Positions 1-9,018 are shown, counted from the stretch's first letter. The stretch: 64,000 bases of DNA from Pseudomonas_T sp032052615 (GCA_032052615.1 DAMBWF010000001.1:372001-436000), one strand, 5' to 3'. Translations and numbers: made by a program. The notes: generated by a model not told the origin, from the sequence alone.

Positions 1-2004
1 CCGCGCCTGGGGGACTGTCTGGAGCCGTCCCAGGTGGGCACCGAAGTGATGCGCCTGCTCGACGAGCGGGACATCGGCGTCAATCGCTGGAGCAACGCCG
101 TCGAGAGCAAGATCGGCGAGACCCTGTTCGATGTGGTGGGGCATTTCTTCGATGACGTGCTCTACCTGGAATTCGAGCCGCGCCCCCTTGCCAGCGCGGC
201 GTTCACCGCCTTCGCCTTGAACGCCCAGCGCATCATCGGCCAGGTCCAGCAGCGCCATGAATTGCAGGACCTGCTGGTCAACGTCACCGAGGAAATCCGC
301 CGCATGACCGGCTACGACCGGGTCATGGCCTATCGCTTCAAGCCGGACCTGTCCGGCGAGGTGGTGGCCGAAGCGCGCCGCGAGGACCTGGTGAGCTACC
401 TGGGCCAGCGTTACCCGGCCTCGGACATCCCGGCCCAGGCGCGCCGCCTGTACATCGAGAACCCGATCCGCCTGATCGCCGACGTGGCTTACCGGCCGGC
501 GCGCCTGCTGCCCGACCGGCACCCGCGGACCGGCAAGGCCTTCGATTTGAGCTTCAGCACCCTGCGCAGCGTATCGCCGATCCATTGCGAATACCTGACG
601 AACATGGGCGTTTCCGCCTCCATGAGCATTTCCATCGTGGTCGGCGGCGAGCTGTGGGGGTTGTTCTCCTGCCACCATATGTCGCCCAAGCGCGTGCCCT
701 ATCCGGTGCGCATGGCCTTCCAGGTGTTCTCCCAGGTGTGCAGCGCGGTGATCGAGCGGCTGGAAGCGAGCAAGGCCGCCGAGACCCAGCGCCACGCCGC
801 CGAACTCCAGCTCAGTCTGGTGCGCCACGCCCGCGACACCGACGACCTGTTGAGTTCCTTGACCAAGCAGATGGACGAAGTCGCCCGGCTGCTGCCGTGC
901 GACGCCGTGGCGGTGGTGCTCGGCGGCCGCCTGAGCTGCCAGGGCGACGGTCTCCAGGAAGACTTCGTCCGGCGCGTGGTGCAGCACCTGGAGCTGGACG
1001 ACGGCCTGGAGACGTTCTACACGGACAGGTGGCCCCACCTGCATCCGCATCTGCCGGAGGCGCGTTTCTGCGGCGTGTTGGCGATCCGCTTCCATCGCCA
1101 GGCGTCGGGCTGGATTCTCTGGTTCCGCCTGGAGGAAGTGCAGACCATCAACTGGGGCGGCAAGCCCGAGAAAATCGTCTCCCTTGGCCCTTCGGGCGGC
1201 CGCCTGACGCCACGCGGCTCCTTCGAGGCCTGGGAGGAAGTGGTGCAGGGCAGCTCCATGGCCTGGAGCCCCACCGACCTGAGCATCGCGGAAAAACTAC
1301 GGGTCGAGCTGATGGAGCTGTGCCTGAACCGCGCCAGCGAGATCGATCGCATGCGCCAGCGGCTGATCGCCGTGCTCGGCCACGACCTGCGCAACCCGTT
1401 GCAATCCATCTCCATGGCGGCGGCGATGCTGTCGCCCAACGACACCCGCACCGCCGAGTTGCGCCAGCACATCACCACGTCCAGCGGGCGCATGGAGCGG
1501 TTGATCAGCCAGATCCTGGAAATGAGCCGGTTGCAGGCGGGCGCCGGCATCACCGTGCAGTGCGTGCCCACGGATTTCTCCCGGCTGGTGGCGGACATCA
1601 TCCACGAGACCTGTCTGGCCTACCCGGGCCTGGCCATCGAAATCGCCATCACCCCCGGCATCCACGCCAACCTGGACCCCGACCGCATGGCCCAGGTGGT
1701 CGCCAACCTGCTGAGCAACGCCCGCCACCATGGTGTTCAAGGGCAGCCGGTGAAGGTGGACCTGACCCAAGACAAAACTCTTATTACCCTGGCCGTGCGC
1801 AACGAGGCGGAGCCGCTCTCGGAGGAGCGCCTGGCCTCGCTGTTCACGCCGTTCAAGCAGCCGCCACCCGAGCATGGGCGCAACAAGAGCGGGCTGGGGA
1901 TCGGGCTGTACATTTCCCAGGCCATCGTCCTCGCCCATGGCGGCACCATCGACGTCAGCCAGGCCGATGGCCTGGTGGCCTTCCGCGTACGCCTGTCGCG
2001 CTGA
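1..2004 (+). CDS. Bacteriophytochrome sensor histidine kinase, 5' end outside window
   Basis: Red/far-red light sensor kinase that binds a bilin and transfers phosphate from ATP to a conserved His. The frame is open from base 1, so the N-terminus, with the expected bilin-binding Cys, lies upstream; a GTG at 34 is not a credible start because it cuts into the PAS domain. The visible order is the end of the PAS domain, GAF (SDIPAQARRLYIENP, containing the phytochrome DIP motif; SMSISIVVGGELWGLFSCHH), PHY, HisKA (HDLRNPLQ at nt 1381-1404) and HATPase (N box near 1705, GLGIGLYIS near 1896). Soluble and cytoplasmic. A heme oxygenase partner would be upstream and no response regulator follows. The family assignment is secure. 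Confidence 0.93.
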   Translation, partial: PRLGDCLEPSQVGTEVMRLLDERDIGVNRWSNAVESKIGETLFDVVGHFFDDVLYLEFEPRPLASAAFTAFALNAQRIIGQVQQRHELQDLLVNVTEEIRRMTGYDRVMAYRFKPDLSGEVVAEARREDLVSYLGQRYPASDIPAQARRLYIENPIRLIADVAYRPARLLPDRHPRTGKAFDLSFSTLRSVSPIHCEYLTNMGVSASMSISIVVGGELWGLFSCHHMSPKRVPYPVRMAFQVFSQVCSAVIERLEASKAAETQRHAAELQLSLVRHARDTDDLLSSLTKQMDEVARLLPCDAVAVVLGGRLSCQGDGLQEDFVRRVVQHLELDDGLETFYTDRWPHLHPHLPEARFCGVLAIRFHRQASGWILWFRLEEVQTINWGGKPEKIVSLGPSGGRLTPRGSFEAWEEVVQGSSMAWSPTDLSIAEKLRVELMELCLNRASEIDRMRQRLIAVLGHDLRNPLQSISMAAAMLSPNDTRTAELRQHITTSSGRMERLISQILEMSRLQAGAGITVQCVPTDFSRLVADIIHETCLAYPGLAIEIAITPGIHANLDPDRMAQVVANLLSNARHHGVQGQPVKVDLTQDKTLITLAVRNEAEPLSEERLASLFTPFKQPPPEHGRNKSGLGIGLYISQAIVLAHGGTIDVSQADGLVAFRVRLSR

Positions 2005-2044
2005 CCGGCGACCCGGCGACCCGGCGACCCGGCGACCCGGCGGC
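2005..2044. repeat. 8-bp tandem repeat after the phytochrome gene
   Basis: Four exact copies of CCGGCGAC followed by one copy with a single change (CCGGCGGC), starting directly after the phytochrome stop codon. A simple-sequence tract; length variation by slippage is possible. No function visible. Confidence 0.85.
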
Positions 2045-2226
2045 TGGGCGTTCGGCCTGGACGCCGCGGGTGCTCCTGCGCCGGCTGCCCTACCGGTGGG
2101 CCTGCCGATCGGCGACCAGCAGCAGGATCGGCTTGCGTGCGGAGACCCTCGGTGAGCGGCTCGGCGCGGCTCCTTAGCACCCCCCTGGCGATGGGCGCGC
2201 TGGCCTGTACCGGTGGACGGGCGGGC

Positions 2227-2946
2227 CTAGAAGCGTTCGTGTTCGCCCAGGTAGCGCCACTGGCCCGGCTCCAGGCCGGCCAGCGCCACCCGGCCGATGC
2301 GCAGGCGCCGCACCCCCAGCACCTCCAGACCCGCTTGTCGGCACAGGTCGCGCACCTGTCCGGGCGCCGGGGTCTTCACCGCGACACGCAGGCGCCGCTC
2401 GCTCTGCCAACTGGCCTTGAAGGGCGGCAACGCCGCGCCGCGATAGCGTATGCCGGGTTGGAAGACGGGCAGGGCGTCCCGCTCGGGCGAGCCGCCCACC
2501 TCCACGGTGAATTCGTGTTCGAGGCGCGCGGCGTCCTCCACCAGGCGACGCTTCACGCCCCAGGCCTGGCTGAGCACCACCAGGCCGCTGGCCTCGGCCT
2601 CCAAGGGCGTCAACAGCTCCAACCGGACCCGATGGCGCGCCAGGGGGCGGATGCCGGAGCGGTCCTCGGCGGAACGCCGCGCCTCGTCCAGCAAGGTCTG
2701 CAAGTCTCCTTGGTCCAAGGCCAGGCCGGCGGGCTTGTGCAGCAGCAGGGTGACCGGCGGCAGCGGCGCGGCGTGGGCGCCCGGCAGCAGCTCGACGCGC
2801 TGCTCGGGGCGGACCGGGGTCTGGGGCGCCTCCACCACCACGCCATCGACGCTGACCCAGCCGCCCTCGATGTACAGCTCCGCCTCCCGGCGCGAGCAGG
2901 GGAGCGACTCGGCGAGGCGCTTGGACAGGCGGATGGAGTCGGACAT
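2227..2946 (-). CDS. S4-domain RNA pseudouridine synthase-like protein with altered active site
   Basis: 239 aa, of the RluB/E/F (RsuA-like) type. Residues 1-45 form an S4 RNA-binding domain (IRLSKRLAE, CSRREAELYIEGGWVSVDG), followed by the synthase fold (LLLHKPAGLA). The family motif that carries the catalytic Asp, normally RLDxxTxGL, reads PLEAEASGLVVL here, so the expected Asp is Glu. Either the enzyme is inactive and acts as an RNA-binding protein, or it belongs to a variant subfamily. The C-terminus GLEPGQWRYL matches the usual family ending. Convergent with the phytochrome gene and apparently single. Confidence 0.8.
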   Translation of the reverse strand: MSDSIRLSKRLAESLPCSRREAELYIEGGWVSVDGVVVEAPQTPVRPEQRVELLPGAHAAPLPPVTLLLHKPAGLALDQGDLQTLLDEARRSAEDRSGIRPLARHRVRLELLTPLEAEASGLVVLSQAWGVKRRLVEDAARLEHEFTVEVGGSPERDALPVFQPGIRYRGAALPPFKASWQSERRLRVAVKTPAPGQVRDLCRQAGLEVLGVRRLRIGRVALAGLEPGQWRYLGEHERF

Positions 2947-3003
2947 AGGCAGTCACCGCGACGAAAAGGCGGCCAGTGTAGCGCCAGGCCGCCGCCGCTC
3001 CCA

Positions 3004-3720
3004 TCAGAACAGCGGGTGGGAAGCCTTGAGCACCAGGTAGCCGTCGCAGTAGGTATTGATCCCGGAATAGGCGGTGCAGGCATTGCCGCGCAGGCTGGAG
3101 TCGCTGTAGGACAGGTTGAGGTCGATGCCTTGCCAGGGCCGGGACAGGTTCAGGGACCAGTCGTTGAACACCCGCACGCTGCCCTCGGGGACGCTCACCG
3201 GATTATCCAGGGCGTGATTGGCGTATTTCAGGGCGATGTCCACCCCCAGCAGGTCGGCGGTCCCCAGGTCGGCGTACAGGGTGCTGTTGACCCGCCCCGG
3301 GTCGTCCGACAGCGCCGCACCGAGGCGGCTCTCGTACAGGCTCAGGCCAGCGAATACCTGGTGCCGGTCGAGGGCCTCGTTCTGCGGGTGGGCGAAGCGG
3401 ATCAGGCCCAGTTCGTAACCCATGGTGTCGTCCAGGGCGTGCTTGAAGCCGGTGTAGGTGTCCACTTCCAGTCGCCGGGGATCGAACAAGTCGATGTTCG
3501 GCGACCATTGGCCCACGTACCAGCCGCTCGGGTGGGTCAAGTCTAGGCCGCCATGGAACGAGCCGCCGCTGCCGGTCTGCACCAGGCCCTGAGCCATGCT
3601 GCGGGTCGGCGTGGTGGCCAGCTTGAGTTCGAAGTCGCCCAGGTCCCGTTGCATGACCTGGGCTCGCGCGGCACTGCCCAGCAGCAGGACCAGGCCGATC
3701 AGGAAGGGTAGCTTGGACAT
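3004..3720 (-). CDS. TorF-family putative outer-membrane porin
   Basis: 238 aa. Cleavable signal peptide (residues 1-20, ending AARA), followed by a beta-rich protein with alternating aromatic and polar residues (GGLDLTHPSGWYVGQWSPNI, LNLSYSDSSLRGN) and a C-terminal Phe typical of outer-membrane barrels. It resembles the TIGR02001/Gcw_chp proteins annotated as TorF-family porins. Two Cys near the C-terminus (GNACTAY, NTYCDGY) may form a disulfide. The substrate is unknown. Transcribed on the same strand as the neighbouring pseudouridine-synthase-like gene, which begins 57 bp downstream of its stop. Confidence 0.75.
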   Translation of the reverse strand: MSKLPFLIGLVLLLGSAARAQVMQRDLGDFELKLATTPTRSMAQGLVQTGSGGSFHGGLDLTHPSGWYVGQWSPNIDLFDPRRLEVDTYTGFKHALDDTMGYELGLIRFAHPQNEALDRHQVFAGLSLYESRLGAALSDDPGRVNSTLYADLGTADLLGVDIALKYANHALDNPVSVPEGSVRVFNDWSLNLSRPWQGIDLNLSYSDSSLRGNACTAYSGINTYCDGYLVLKASHPLF

Positions 3721-4025
3721 CGGTTCTCACTCCTCTGGGAACGCTGGAGTGGCTCGCGCACGGTTCGAAACGCAGCCTTCGCGGGCGGTCGGAACCCCTT
3801 GGCGTCGCGCCCCCGCCAGGCGCCGCGCGACGCGGCCGCCAGGGTCCCGCGGCCGATCCCGCAGGATAACGGCTGGAGAAGGGGGCGAGACGCCGCTCGT
3901 CGATCCATGAAAGGTCGGCCGTCGCATCGTAATGGCGCTCCGAGAGCGTCCGCCGGCGCGCTCGCGACGATGGCCAGGCCCGGCGAGTCGGCTAGAATGC
4001 CGGTTTTTCCTGACGAGGCCCGCCC
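3721..4025. promoter_or_regulatory. Divergent intergenic region with -10-like element for the CvfB-like gene
   Basis: About 300 bp between two divergent genes. A TAGAAT hexamer at 3993-3998 lies 27 bp before the ATG of the CvfB-like gene and is a good sigma-70 -10; no convincing -35 is seen. Nothing else was recognised. Confidence 0.4.
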
Positions 4026-4865
4026 ATGGCGCTGATCGGTCGTTTCAATACCCTGCAAGTGATCAAGCGGGCCGACTTCGGGCTGTACCTCGACGGCGGC
4101 GCCGAGGGCGAGATCCTCCTGCCCAACCGCTATGTGCCCCCGGGAACGACGGAGGCGGGCGACTGGCTGAACGTCTTCGTCTACCTGGACAGCGAGGACC
4201 GCCCCCTCGCCACCACCGAGACCCCCAAGGCCCAGGTCGGCGAATTCGCCAGCCTGAAGGTGGTGGATATCAACCCTATCGGCCTGTTCCTCGACTGGGG
4301 GCTGCCCAAGGACCTGCTGCTGCCCCACTCCGAGGAAAAGCGCCCGCTGCAGGTCGGCGATTATTGCGTGGTGTACCTGTACCTCGACCGGCGCACCCGG
4401 CGGATCACCGCCACGGCGCGCCTGGACCGCTACCTGGACAACGAACCGGCGCGCTACCGGGTCGGCCAGGCCGTGGACCTGCTGGTGGTGGAGCGCACCG
4501 ACCTGGGTTTCAAGGCCATCATCGACAACCGGCACTGGGGGCTGATCCACAAGAACGAGGTGTTCAAGTTCCTGCGCGGCGGCTCGCGGGAAACCGGCTA
4601 CATCAAGGCCCTGCGTCCCGACGGCAAGATCAGCCTGAGCCTGCAACCGGTGGGCGAGGCCCTGGGGGAAACCCTTGGACAACGCATCCTGGAGGCTCTG
4701 GACCGTCACGGCGGCCGCCTGGACCTGGGGGACAAGAGCCCGCCGGAGCCCATCGCGGCGCAGTTCGGGGTGAGCAAGGGCAACTTCAAGAAGGCCCTGG
4801 GCGGGTTGTACAAGCAAGGCCTGATCGTGATCCACGACCTGTACATCGAGCGCGTCCGCCCTTGA
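4026..4865 (+). CDS. CvfB/YitL-like S1 RNA-binding protein
   Basis: 279 aa, the usual length of the CvfB family (tandem S1-like domains plus a C-terminal winged helix). Repeated S1-type segments are visible at residues 1-60 (ADFGLYLDGG, GEILLPNRY), 65-130 (INPIGLFLDWGLPKDLLLP) and 145-210 (ERTDLGFKAIIDNRHWGLIH). The C-terminus (IAAQFGVSKGNFKKALGGLY) fits the winged helix. Proposed role: an RNA-binding post-transcriptional regulator; the family was first named for a virulence phenotype in Staphylococcus. The stop overlaps the start of the next gene (TTGA), which suggests translational coupling. Confidence 0.88.
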   Translation: MALIGRFNTLQVIKRADFGLYLDGGAEGEILLPNRYVPPGTTEAGDWLNVFVYLDSEDRPLATTETPKAQVGEFASLKVVDINPIGLFLDWGLPKDLLLPHSEEKRPLQVGDYCVVYLYLDRRTRRITATARLDRYLDNEPARYRVGQAVDLLVVERTDLGFKAIIDNRHWGLIHKNEVFKFLRGGSRETGYIKALRPDGKISLSLQPVGEALGETLGQRILEALDRHGGRLDLGDKSPPEPIAAQFGVSKGNFKKALGGLYKQGLIVIHDLYIERVRP

Positions 4866-5662
4866 GAAGGCGCCCGCGCCCCGCGCCGTGTCGGGGCTGG
4901 GTCGCGCGGTCCCTGGCCGGGGTCCTGGCCGGTCTGCTGACCGGTGCCCCGGTCTCGGCCGCGACGCTGCTGCTGTGCCACGAGGACCGCGATGCCTACC
5001 CCTGGACCCTGGCCGACGGCGCGGGCCTCGACCAGGCGCTGCTGGCCCGGGTGGAACGCGTGCTGCCGGTGCGCTTCGCCTATGTGGCGCTGCCCTGGCG
5101 TCGCTGCTTGGACGGCCTGGCCCGTGGCCTTTACGACGGGGCATTCGCCGCCAGCTTCGACCCGGAGCGCGGGCGCCAGGCCGCGTTTCCCCTGGAGGGG
5201 GGCGTGCCCGACCGCGCCAAGCGCCTGCACACCGCCGCCTACGCCCTCTATCGGCGTACCGGTGAAGGCCCCCACTGGGACGGCGAGCGTTTCCTCGGCC
5301 TGGAGGGGCGAATCGGCTCCCTCAGCGGTTTCTCCATCGCCGACTTCCTGCGCGCGCAAGGCGCGCAGGTGGACGAAACCAGTCGCGATCCCCTGGCCCT
5401 GCTGCTGATGCTGAAAAACCGACGGTTCCAGGCGGCGGCCCTGCAAGCCCCCCGGGGCGACCGCCTGCTCGAGACTCGCCCGGAACTGGCCGGCCTGGAG
5501 AAGGCGCCGACGCCCTTGCAGGTGAAGGATTACTACCTGGTGTTTTCCCTGCGTTTCGCCCGAGACCAGGCCGAGCAGGCCCGGGCGATCTGGGAAGCCG
5601 TGCAGCGGGAGCGCGAGGCCCTGGCCCGGCGCGGGAAGCACCAGGGGGCCCTGGCGCTCTGA
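4862..5662 (+). CDS. Periplasmic substrate-binding-like protein (SBP_bac_3 type)
   Basis: 266 aa when read from TTG at 4862, which overlaps the preceding stop by two bases. This start is chosen because it gives a short basic N-terminus, a hydrophobic core and an ASA-type cleavage site (GAPVSAA). The mature part resembles the small family-3 solute-binding proteins without transporter partners common in Pseudomonas (PLEGGVPDRAKRL, GSLSGFSIADFLRAQGAQVD, LQVKDYYLVFSLRFARDQAE). No permease or ATPase is adjacent. The ligand is unknown. No ATG alternative would keep the signal peptide. Confidence 0.72.
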   Translation: MRRRPRPAPCRGWVARSLAGVLAGLLTGAPVSAATLLLCHEDRDAYPWTLADGAGLDQALLARVERVLPVRFAYVALPWRRCLDGLARGLYDGAFAASFDPERGRQAAFPLEGGVPDRAKRLHTAAYALYRRTGEGPHWDGERFLGLEGRIGSLSGFSIADFLRAQGAQVDETSRDPLALLLMLKNRRFQAAALQAPRGDRLLETRPELAGLEKAPTPLQVKDYYLVFSLRFARDQAEQARAIWEAVQREREALARRGKHQGALAL

Positions 5663-5823
5663 GCGCTCGTGCAAAATGCATGGCCTCGAAGCGAGCAAGG
5701 CGCGTTTTGCATGCGGGGGCCGGAATACCGGCGGGGTGGGGCGCCGTTTTCCGGGCGTCGCGGCCCACCTGAAGCTGGCACGTCCCCTGCAATGTCGAGT
5801 CGTCATCTTGCAGGAGCGCCGCC

Positions 5824-6099
5824 ATGAGCCTCGACCTCGCCAAACTCGCCCAAGCCTTTCCCGGCTACACCTTTTCCACTCGTGCCTGCCCCGAAGGCGG
5901 CTACCTCCTGGGCCTGGAGAAGGACGGCCGGGTCGTGCGCCGCGTGATTCCTTCCCTGAACGTGCCGGTCCATCTGGAATGGACCCTCAGCGCCTTGCGC
6001 CGCGACCTGCAGGAGGACGCCCTGACGACGCCGCCCACTCTGGAAACCCTCAACCGCTCCTGCCAGCCTCACCCGCTGCTGGACGCGTCCGCCGCCTGA
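5824..6099 (+). CDS. Small conserved protein, probably DUF3509
   Basis: 91 aa, cytoplasmic, no Cys cluster or membrane segment. The pattern of a short N-terminal helix, a beta-hairpin (YTFSTRACPEGGYLLGLEKD) and a helix (LEWTLSALRRDLQED) is like the DUF3509 family found in Pseudomonas. ATG at 5824 with AGGAG at 5811-5815. Function unknown. Confidence 0.6.
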   Translation: MSLDLAKLAQAFPGYTFSTRACPEGGYLLGLEKDGRVVRRVIPSLNVPVHLEWTLSALRRDLQEDALTTPPTLETLNRSCQPHPLLDASAA

Positions 6100-6136
6100 C
6101 GGACTCGGGCCCGCGCCGGTGCGCGGGCCCGGCCGG

Positions 6137-7117
6137 TCATTGCGCCACCACCATCACCTTGCCGTTCTTCTCGCCCTGGGCCGCCGCGGCCACCGCATCC
6201 TTGATCCGCGCCACCGGGAAGGTCTCGCCCACGCGTCCCTTCAGCTTGCCGTCGGCGATCAGCTCGATCAGCTCGCCCAGCACCGCCTCGCGTCGCTCGC
6301 GGCCCACCTGGCGGAACCACTGGTCGAGCCAGAAGCCACGCACCCGCAGGTCATGGAAGATCAGCAGGCTCGGATCGATCTGGCAGGGCCGATCGCCCAT
6401 GCGCCCGTAATTCACCAATGTGCCGCCATCCGCCAAGCAGGCGGCCAAGCGATTGAACACGTCGCCCCCCACTGGGTCGATGGCGAGGTGGATGGCGGCC
6501 CCGCCGGTGGCCTCGGCTACCCGCGCGGGCAGGTCGTCGCCGTCCAACAGCACCACGTCGCCGCCCTGCTCGCGCACGGTCTCGGCCGCCTGTTCCCGAC
6601 GCACCACATTCACCGTGCGCAGCCCTTGCAACCGAGCCAGTTGCACCAGGTAACCGCCGACGGCGGAGTTGGCCGCGTTCTGCATGACCCAATCGCCGGG
6701 CTTCAGGTCGACGAACTCCCGGAGCATCAGCAGGGCGGCGGGCGGGTTGACCGTGAGCATCGCCAGTTGCCGGGCATCGCCCCGGTCCGGCAGCGGCAGC
6801 AGTGCGTCCGCCCGGGCCACCAAGTGGGTCGACCAGCTTCCGGCACCGCTGGGGATCAACACTCGCTGGCCCTCTGACAGTCCGCTCGTTCCCGGGCCGA
6901 GGGCCCGGACCACCGCCACGCCCTCGTTGCCGCCGAAGGCCGGCAGCGGCGGCAGGTGGCCGTATTCGCCGCTCAGGGTGAGCAGGTCCGATGGGTTGAT
7001 CGGCGCGGCCAGGACCTCCAGCCAGACGTCGCCCTCCCTCAGCTCGGGGCGGGGCAGGTCGACGGCTTCGATGACATCCTCGGGCGTGCCGTGGCGGCTG
7101 TAGCGGGCTCTGAGCAT
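6137..7117 (-). CDS. Zinc-free MDR-family reductase (enoyl thioester reductase/quinone oxidoreductase-like)
   Basis: 326 aa. GroES-like N-terminal domain (APINPSDLLTLSGEYG) and Rossmann NADPH-binding domain (QNAANSAVGGYLVQLA). The INPSDLLTLSG and NAANSAVG motifs are those of the MECR/ETR branch (trans-2-enoyl-thioester reductases) rather than alcohol dehydrogenases, and the structural and catalytic zinc ligands are absent. A likely role is reduction of an enoyl thioester or quinone with NADPH; the substrate cannot be fixed from sequence. It lies downstream of the DUF488 gene on the same strand, 55 bp apart, probably co-transcribed. Confidence 0.82.
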   Translation of the reverse strand: MLRARYSRHGTPEDVIEAVDLPRPELREGDVWLEVLAAPINPSDLLTLSGEYGHLPPLPAFGGNEGVAVVRALGPGTSGLSEGQRVLIPSGAGSWSTHLVARADALLPLPDRGDARQLAMLTVNPPAALLMLREFVDLKPGDWVMQNAANSAVGGYLVQLARLQGLRTVNVVRREQAAETVREQGGDVVLLDGDDLPARVAEATGGAAIHLAIDPVGGDVFNRLAACLADGGTLVNYGRMGDRPCQIDPSLLIFHDLRVRGFWLDQWFRQVGRERREAVLGELIELIADGKLKGRVGETFPVARIKDAVAAAAQGEKNGKVMVVAQ

Positions 7118-7172
7118 GAGAATCTCCTTGGAAAGTGAGGGGCGGGGCTTGGCGCGGGTGGCGCGCCGGGGT

Positions 7173-7772
7173 TCAGGCCCCCTCTGCGCGGGGGGCGAAC
7201 AGGTCGCCCTGGTGCGGCGACGGGTCGGGATGGGGGTAGACGATGCGGCCGTCCACCAGCCGGACGGCCGGGTTCAGCACGTGGGGCTCGACGTGGCGCG
7301 CGTCCAGGATATGGATCACCTCGACGCCCCGCAGGCTCAGCGCGTCGGCGATCAGGCCGCGATGGCAGCGCCGCCACGAGCGCTCGGCGCAGAGGATCGC
7401 CACCCGCCGCTCGGCGGCATACGCCAGCAGGGCGTCCAGGGCCCCGGCGAACGCCGCGCTTTGCAAATGGTCGGCATAGCCGCGAAAGATCGGTTGGCGC
7501 CAAGCGGTGTTGGGCGAGTCCGGGCGTGGCTGGCGGCGCCCGCCCAGGTCGGGCAACCAGCGGTAGCCGAGGCCTTGGGACTCCAGGGCGGCGCGCAAGG
7601 CCTGCTCGCCGAACTGCGGGTGGCGACGCGAGGCGGGCGTGCGCCGGACGTCGGCGATGCCTTGGATACCGTGGGCCCGCAGCAGCTCGATGAACGCCGC
7701 CTGCTCCAGGGTCGAGTGCCCCACCGTCCACAGGCGCGGCACGGTGGCGACCGGATCGAGGGGAACGCTCAT
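7173..7772 (-). CDS. DUF488 family protein
   Basis: 199 aa from ATG at 7772, with GAGGA upstream. The reading frame stays open further upstream, but the DUF488 domain begins at once after this Met (LWTVGHSTLEQAAFIELL). Typical motifs are IADVRRTPASRRHPQF and AILCAERSWRRCHRGLIADAL, in which CAE..W..CHR is the conserved core thought to be a nucleic-acid- or metal-binding site. Function unknown; members are often found near stress or DNA-metabolism genes. Confidence 0.85.
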   Translation of the reverse strand: MSVPLDPVATVPRLWTVGHSTLEQAAFIELLRAHGIQGIADVRRTPASRRHPQFGEQALRAALESQGLGYRWLPDLGGRRQPRPDSPNTAWRQPIFRGYADHLQSAAFAGALDALLAYAAERRVAILCAERSWRRCHRGLIADALSLRGVEVIHILDARHVEPHVLNPAVRLVDGRIVYPHPDPSPHQGDLFAPRAEGA

Positions 7773-8004
7773 CGGCGGTCCTCGCGGCGCGTGGCCTTGA
7801 TTGGCGGAACGGTCTGCATGGTTTTTCCCCAAGCTGGTCCTTTGCCAGGGACTTCGCCGGGGCGGGCGGATTCCACCTCCACGACCGATGGGCGTTGCGC
7901 GCGCGGGAGCGTCTACGCCGATGAAAATAACCAGAACCTCGGGTCCCGATGCGGGGTCAGTTTTTATGTCGATCACGACAACCCGATACCCAAGGAGAAT
8001 GCTC

Positions 8005-8196
8005 ATGGGCAGTACGATGGATAAAGCAAAGGGCGCCGCCAACGAAGCCGTCGGTAAAGTGAAGCAAGGCGTGGGCGAAGCCACCGACAACCCGGGCCTG
8101 AAAAGCGAAGGCAAGCTGCAGGAACGCAAGGGCGAAGCGCAGCAGACCGTAGGCAAGGTCAAGGACGCGCTGAAAGACGGCATCGATCGGGCTTGA
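8005..8196 (+). CDS. CsbD-family stress-response protein
   Basis: 63 aa, highly charged and Gly/Ala/Lys-rich, with the repeated CsbD pattern (KAKGAANEAVGKVKQGVGEA, QERKGEAQQTVGKVKDALKD). ATG at 8005 is preferred over the one at 7999 because AAGGAG at 7992-7997 then sits 7 bp away. CsbD proteins are abundant, largely disordered proteins induced by general stress; the molecular role is unknown. Confidence 0.9.
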   Translation: MGSTMDKAKGAANEAVGKVKQGVGEATDNPGLKSEGKLQERKGEAQQTVGKVKDALKDGIDRA

Positions 8197-8297
8197 TGTC
8201 CCCCCTCGGCCATGAGTCGGGCGCGAGTGTCCCGTCCTCATGGCGCTGGCCCGGCACCGACCGGGGCCACGTAGATACGCAGCCTCAGGAGAGTGAC

Positions 8298-8537
8298 ATG
8301 GAACTACCCAACCCCGACATGGCGACCCTGTTCGCCCAACTGGGCCTGGACAACGACCCCGCCAGCATCGATGCCTTCATCGCCGAGCACTACCCGCTGC
8401 CCGACGAGGTGAAGGTATCCGAGGCGCCGTTCTGGAGCGCCTCGCAACGGGCGCTGCTGAAGGACGAGATCATGGGCGACGCGGACTGGGCGCCGATCGT
8501 GGACGAGCTCAACGTTCGGCTTCACGTCAACAAGTGA
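8298..8537 (+). CDS. DUF2789 family protein
   Basis: 79 aa, acidic, all-helical prediction. The sequence (MATLFAQLGLDNDPASIDAF, LPDEVKVSEAPFWSASQRAL) matches the DUF2789 family of Pseudomonas and relatives. ATG at 8298 follows an AGGAGAG ribosome-binding site. Followed by a strong intrinsic terminator. Function unknown. Confidence 0.85.
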   Translation: MELPNPDMATLFAQLGLDNDPASIDAFIAEHYPLPDEVKVSEAPFWSASQRALLKDEIMGDADWAPIVDELNVRLHVNK

Positions 8538-8550
8538 CGCGTCGCATGGG

Positions 8551-8578
8551 AAAAACCGGCCGAGGGCCGGTTTTTTTT
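8551..8578 (+). terminator. Intrinsic terminator after the DUF2789 gene
   Basis: GC-rich hairpin AACCGGC-CGAG-GCCGGTT followed by eight T. An A tract on the 5' side makes it potentially bidirectional, so it may also serve the convergent acetyltransferase gene. Confidence 0.9.
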
Positions 8579-8607
8579 GGCCTTGATCCCGGTGGCCGGG
8601 TAGCGTC

Positions 8608-9012
8608 CTAGGCCGGGGACACCAGGGCCAAGAGGGGCTTTTGCCGCCGGTAGCGCGCCAGGCGCTCCGCCAGCGGGGCGGGCGGCGTCGCTTCCGGGGC
8701 AAAGCCGAGGGGCTGGTAGAAGCGCTGGAGGTCAGGGTGGCAGAACAGCCAGATCGGCCCCGCCAGCGCCGTGCGTACCTCGCCGAGCAGGCCGGAGCCG
8801 ACTCCGCGCCCGCGCCAGGCCGGGTCCACCAGCAAGCCGCTGAGCCAGTGGCCGTCGGCCACGGGTGTCAGGCACACCGCCGCCACCGGGTCCGGCGCCC
8901 GCGCCACCCACACCGAGGCGCCCCGGGGGCGAGTCGGCGAGCGCAGTGCGCGATAGAAGCGCTCCACCAAGGGCCGTTGCGTGGCCGGCAAGGGCTCGTA
9001 GCGGACCCGCAC
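8608..9012 (-). CDS. GNAT-family N-acetyltransferase
   Basis: 134 aa from a GTG start. The acetyl-CoA binding motif A is clear (LLVDPAWRGRGVGSGLLGEV, with the Q/RxxGxG/A loop as RGRGVG), as is the C-terminal YQPLGF segment common to GNATs. The acceptor is unknown. It starts 6 bp after the stop of the small upstream gene and is probably co-transcribed with it. Confidence 0.85.
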   Translation of the reverse strand: MRVRYEPLPATQRPLVERFYRALRSPTRPRGASVWVARAPDPVAAVCLTPVADGHWLSGLLVDPAWRGRGVGSGLLGEVRTALAGPIWLFCHPDLQRFYQPLGFAPEATPPAPLAERLARYRRQKPLLALVSPA

Positions 9013-9018
9013 GACGTA

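Noticed and set aside
5671..5710. Inverted repeat TGCAAAA…TTTTGCA after the periplasmic binding protein gene
   Set aside because: The stem is short with a 26-nt loop and no T tract; too weak to call a terminator.
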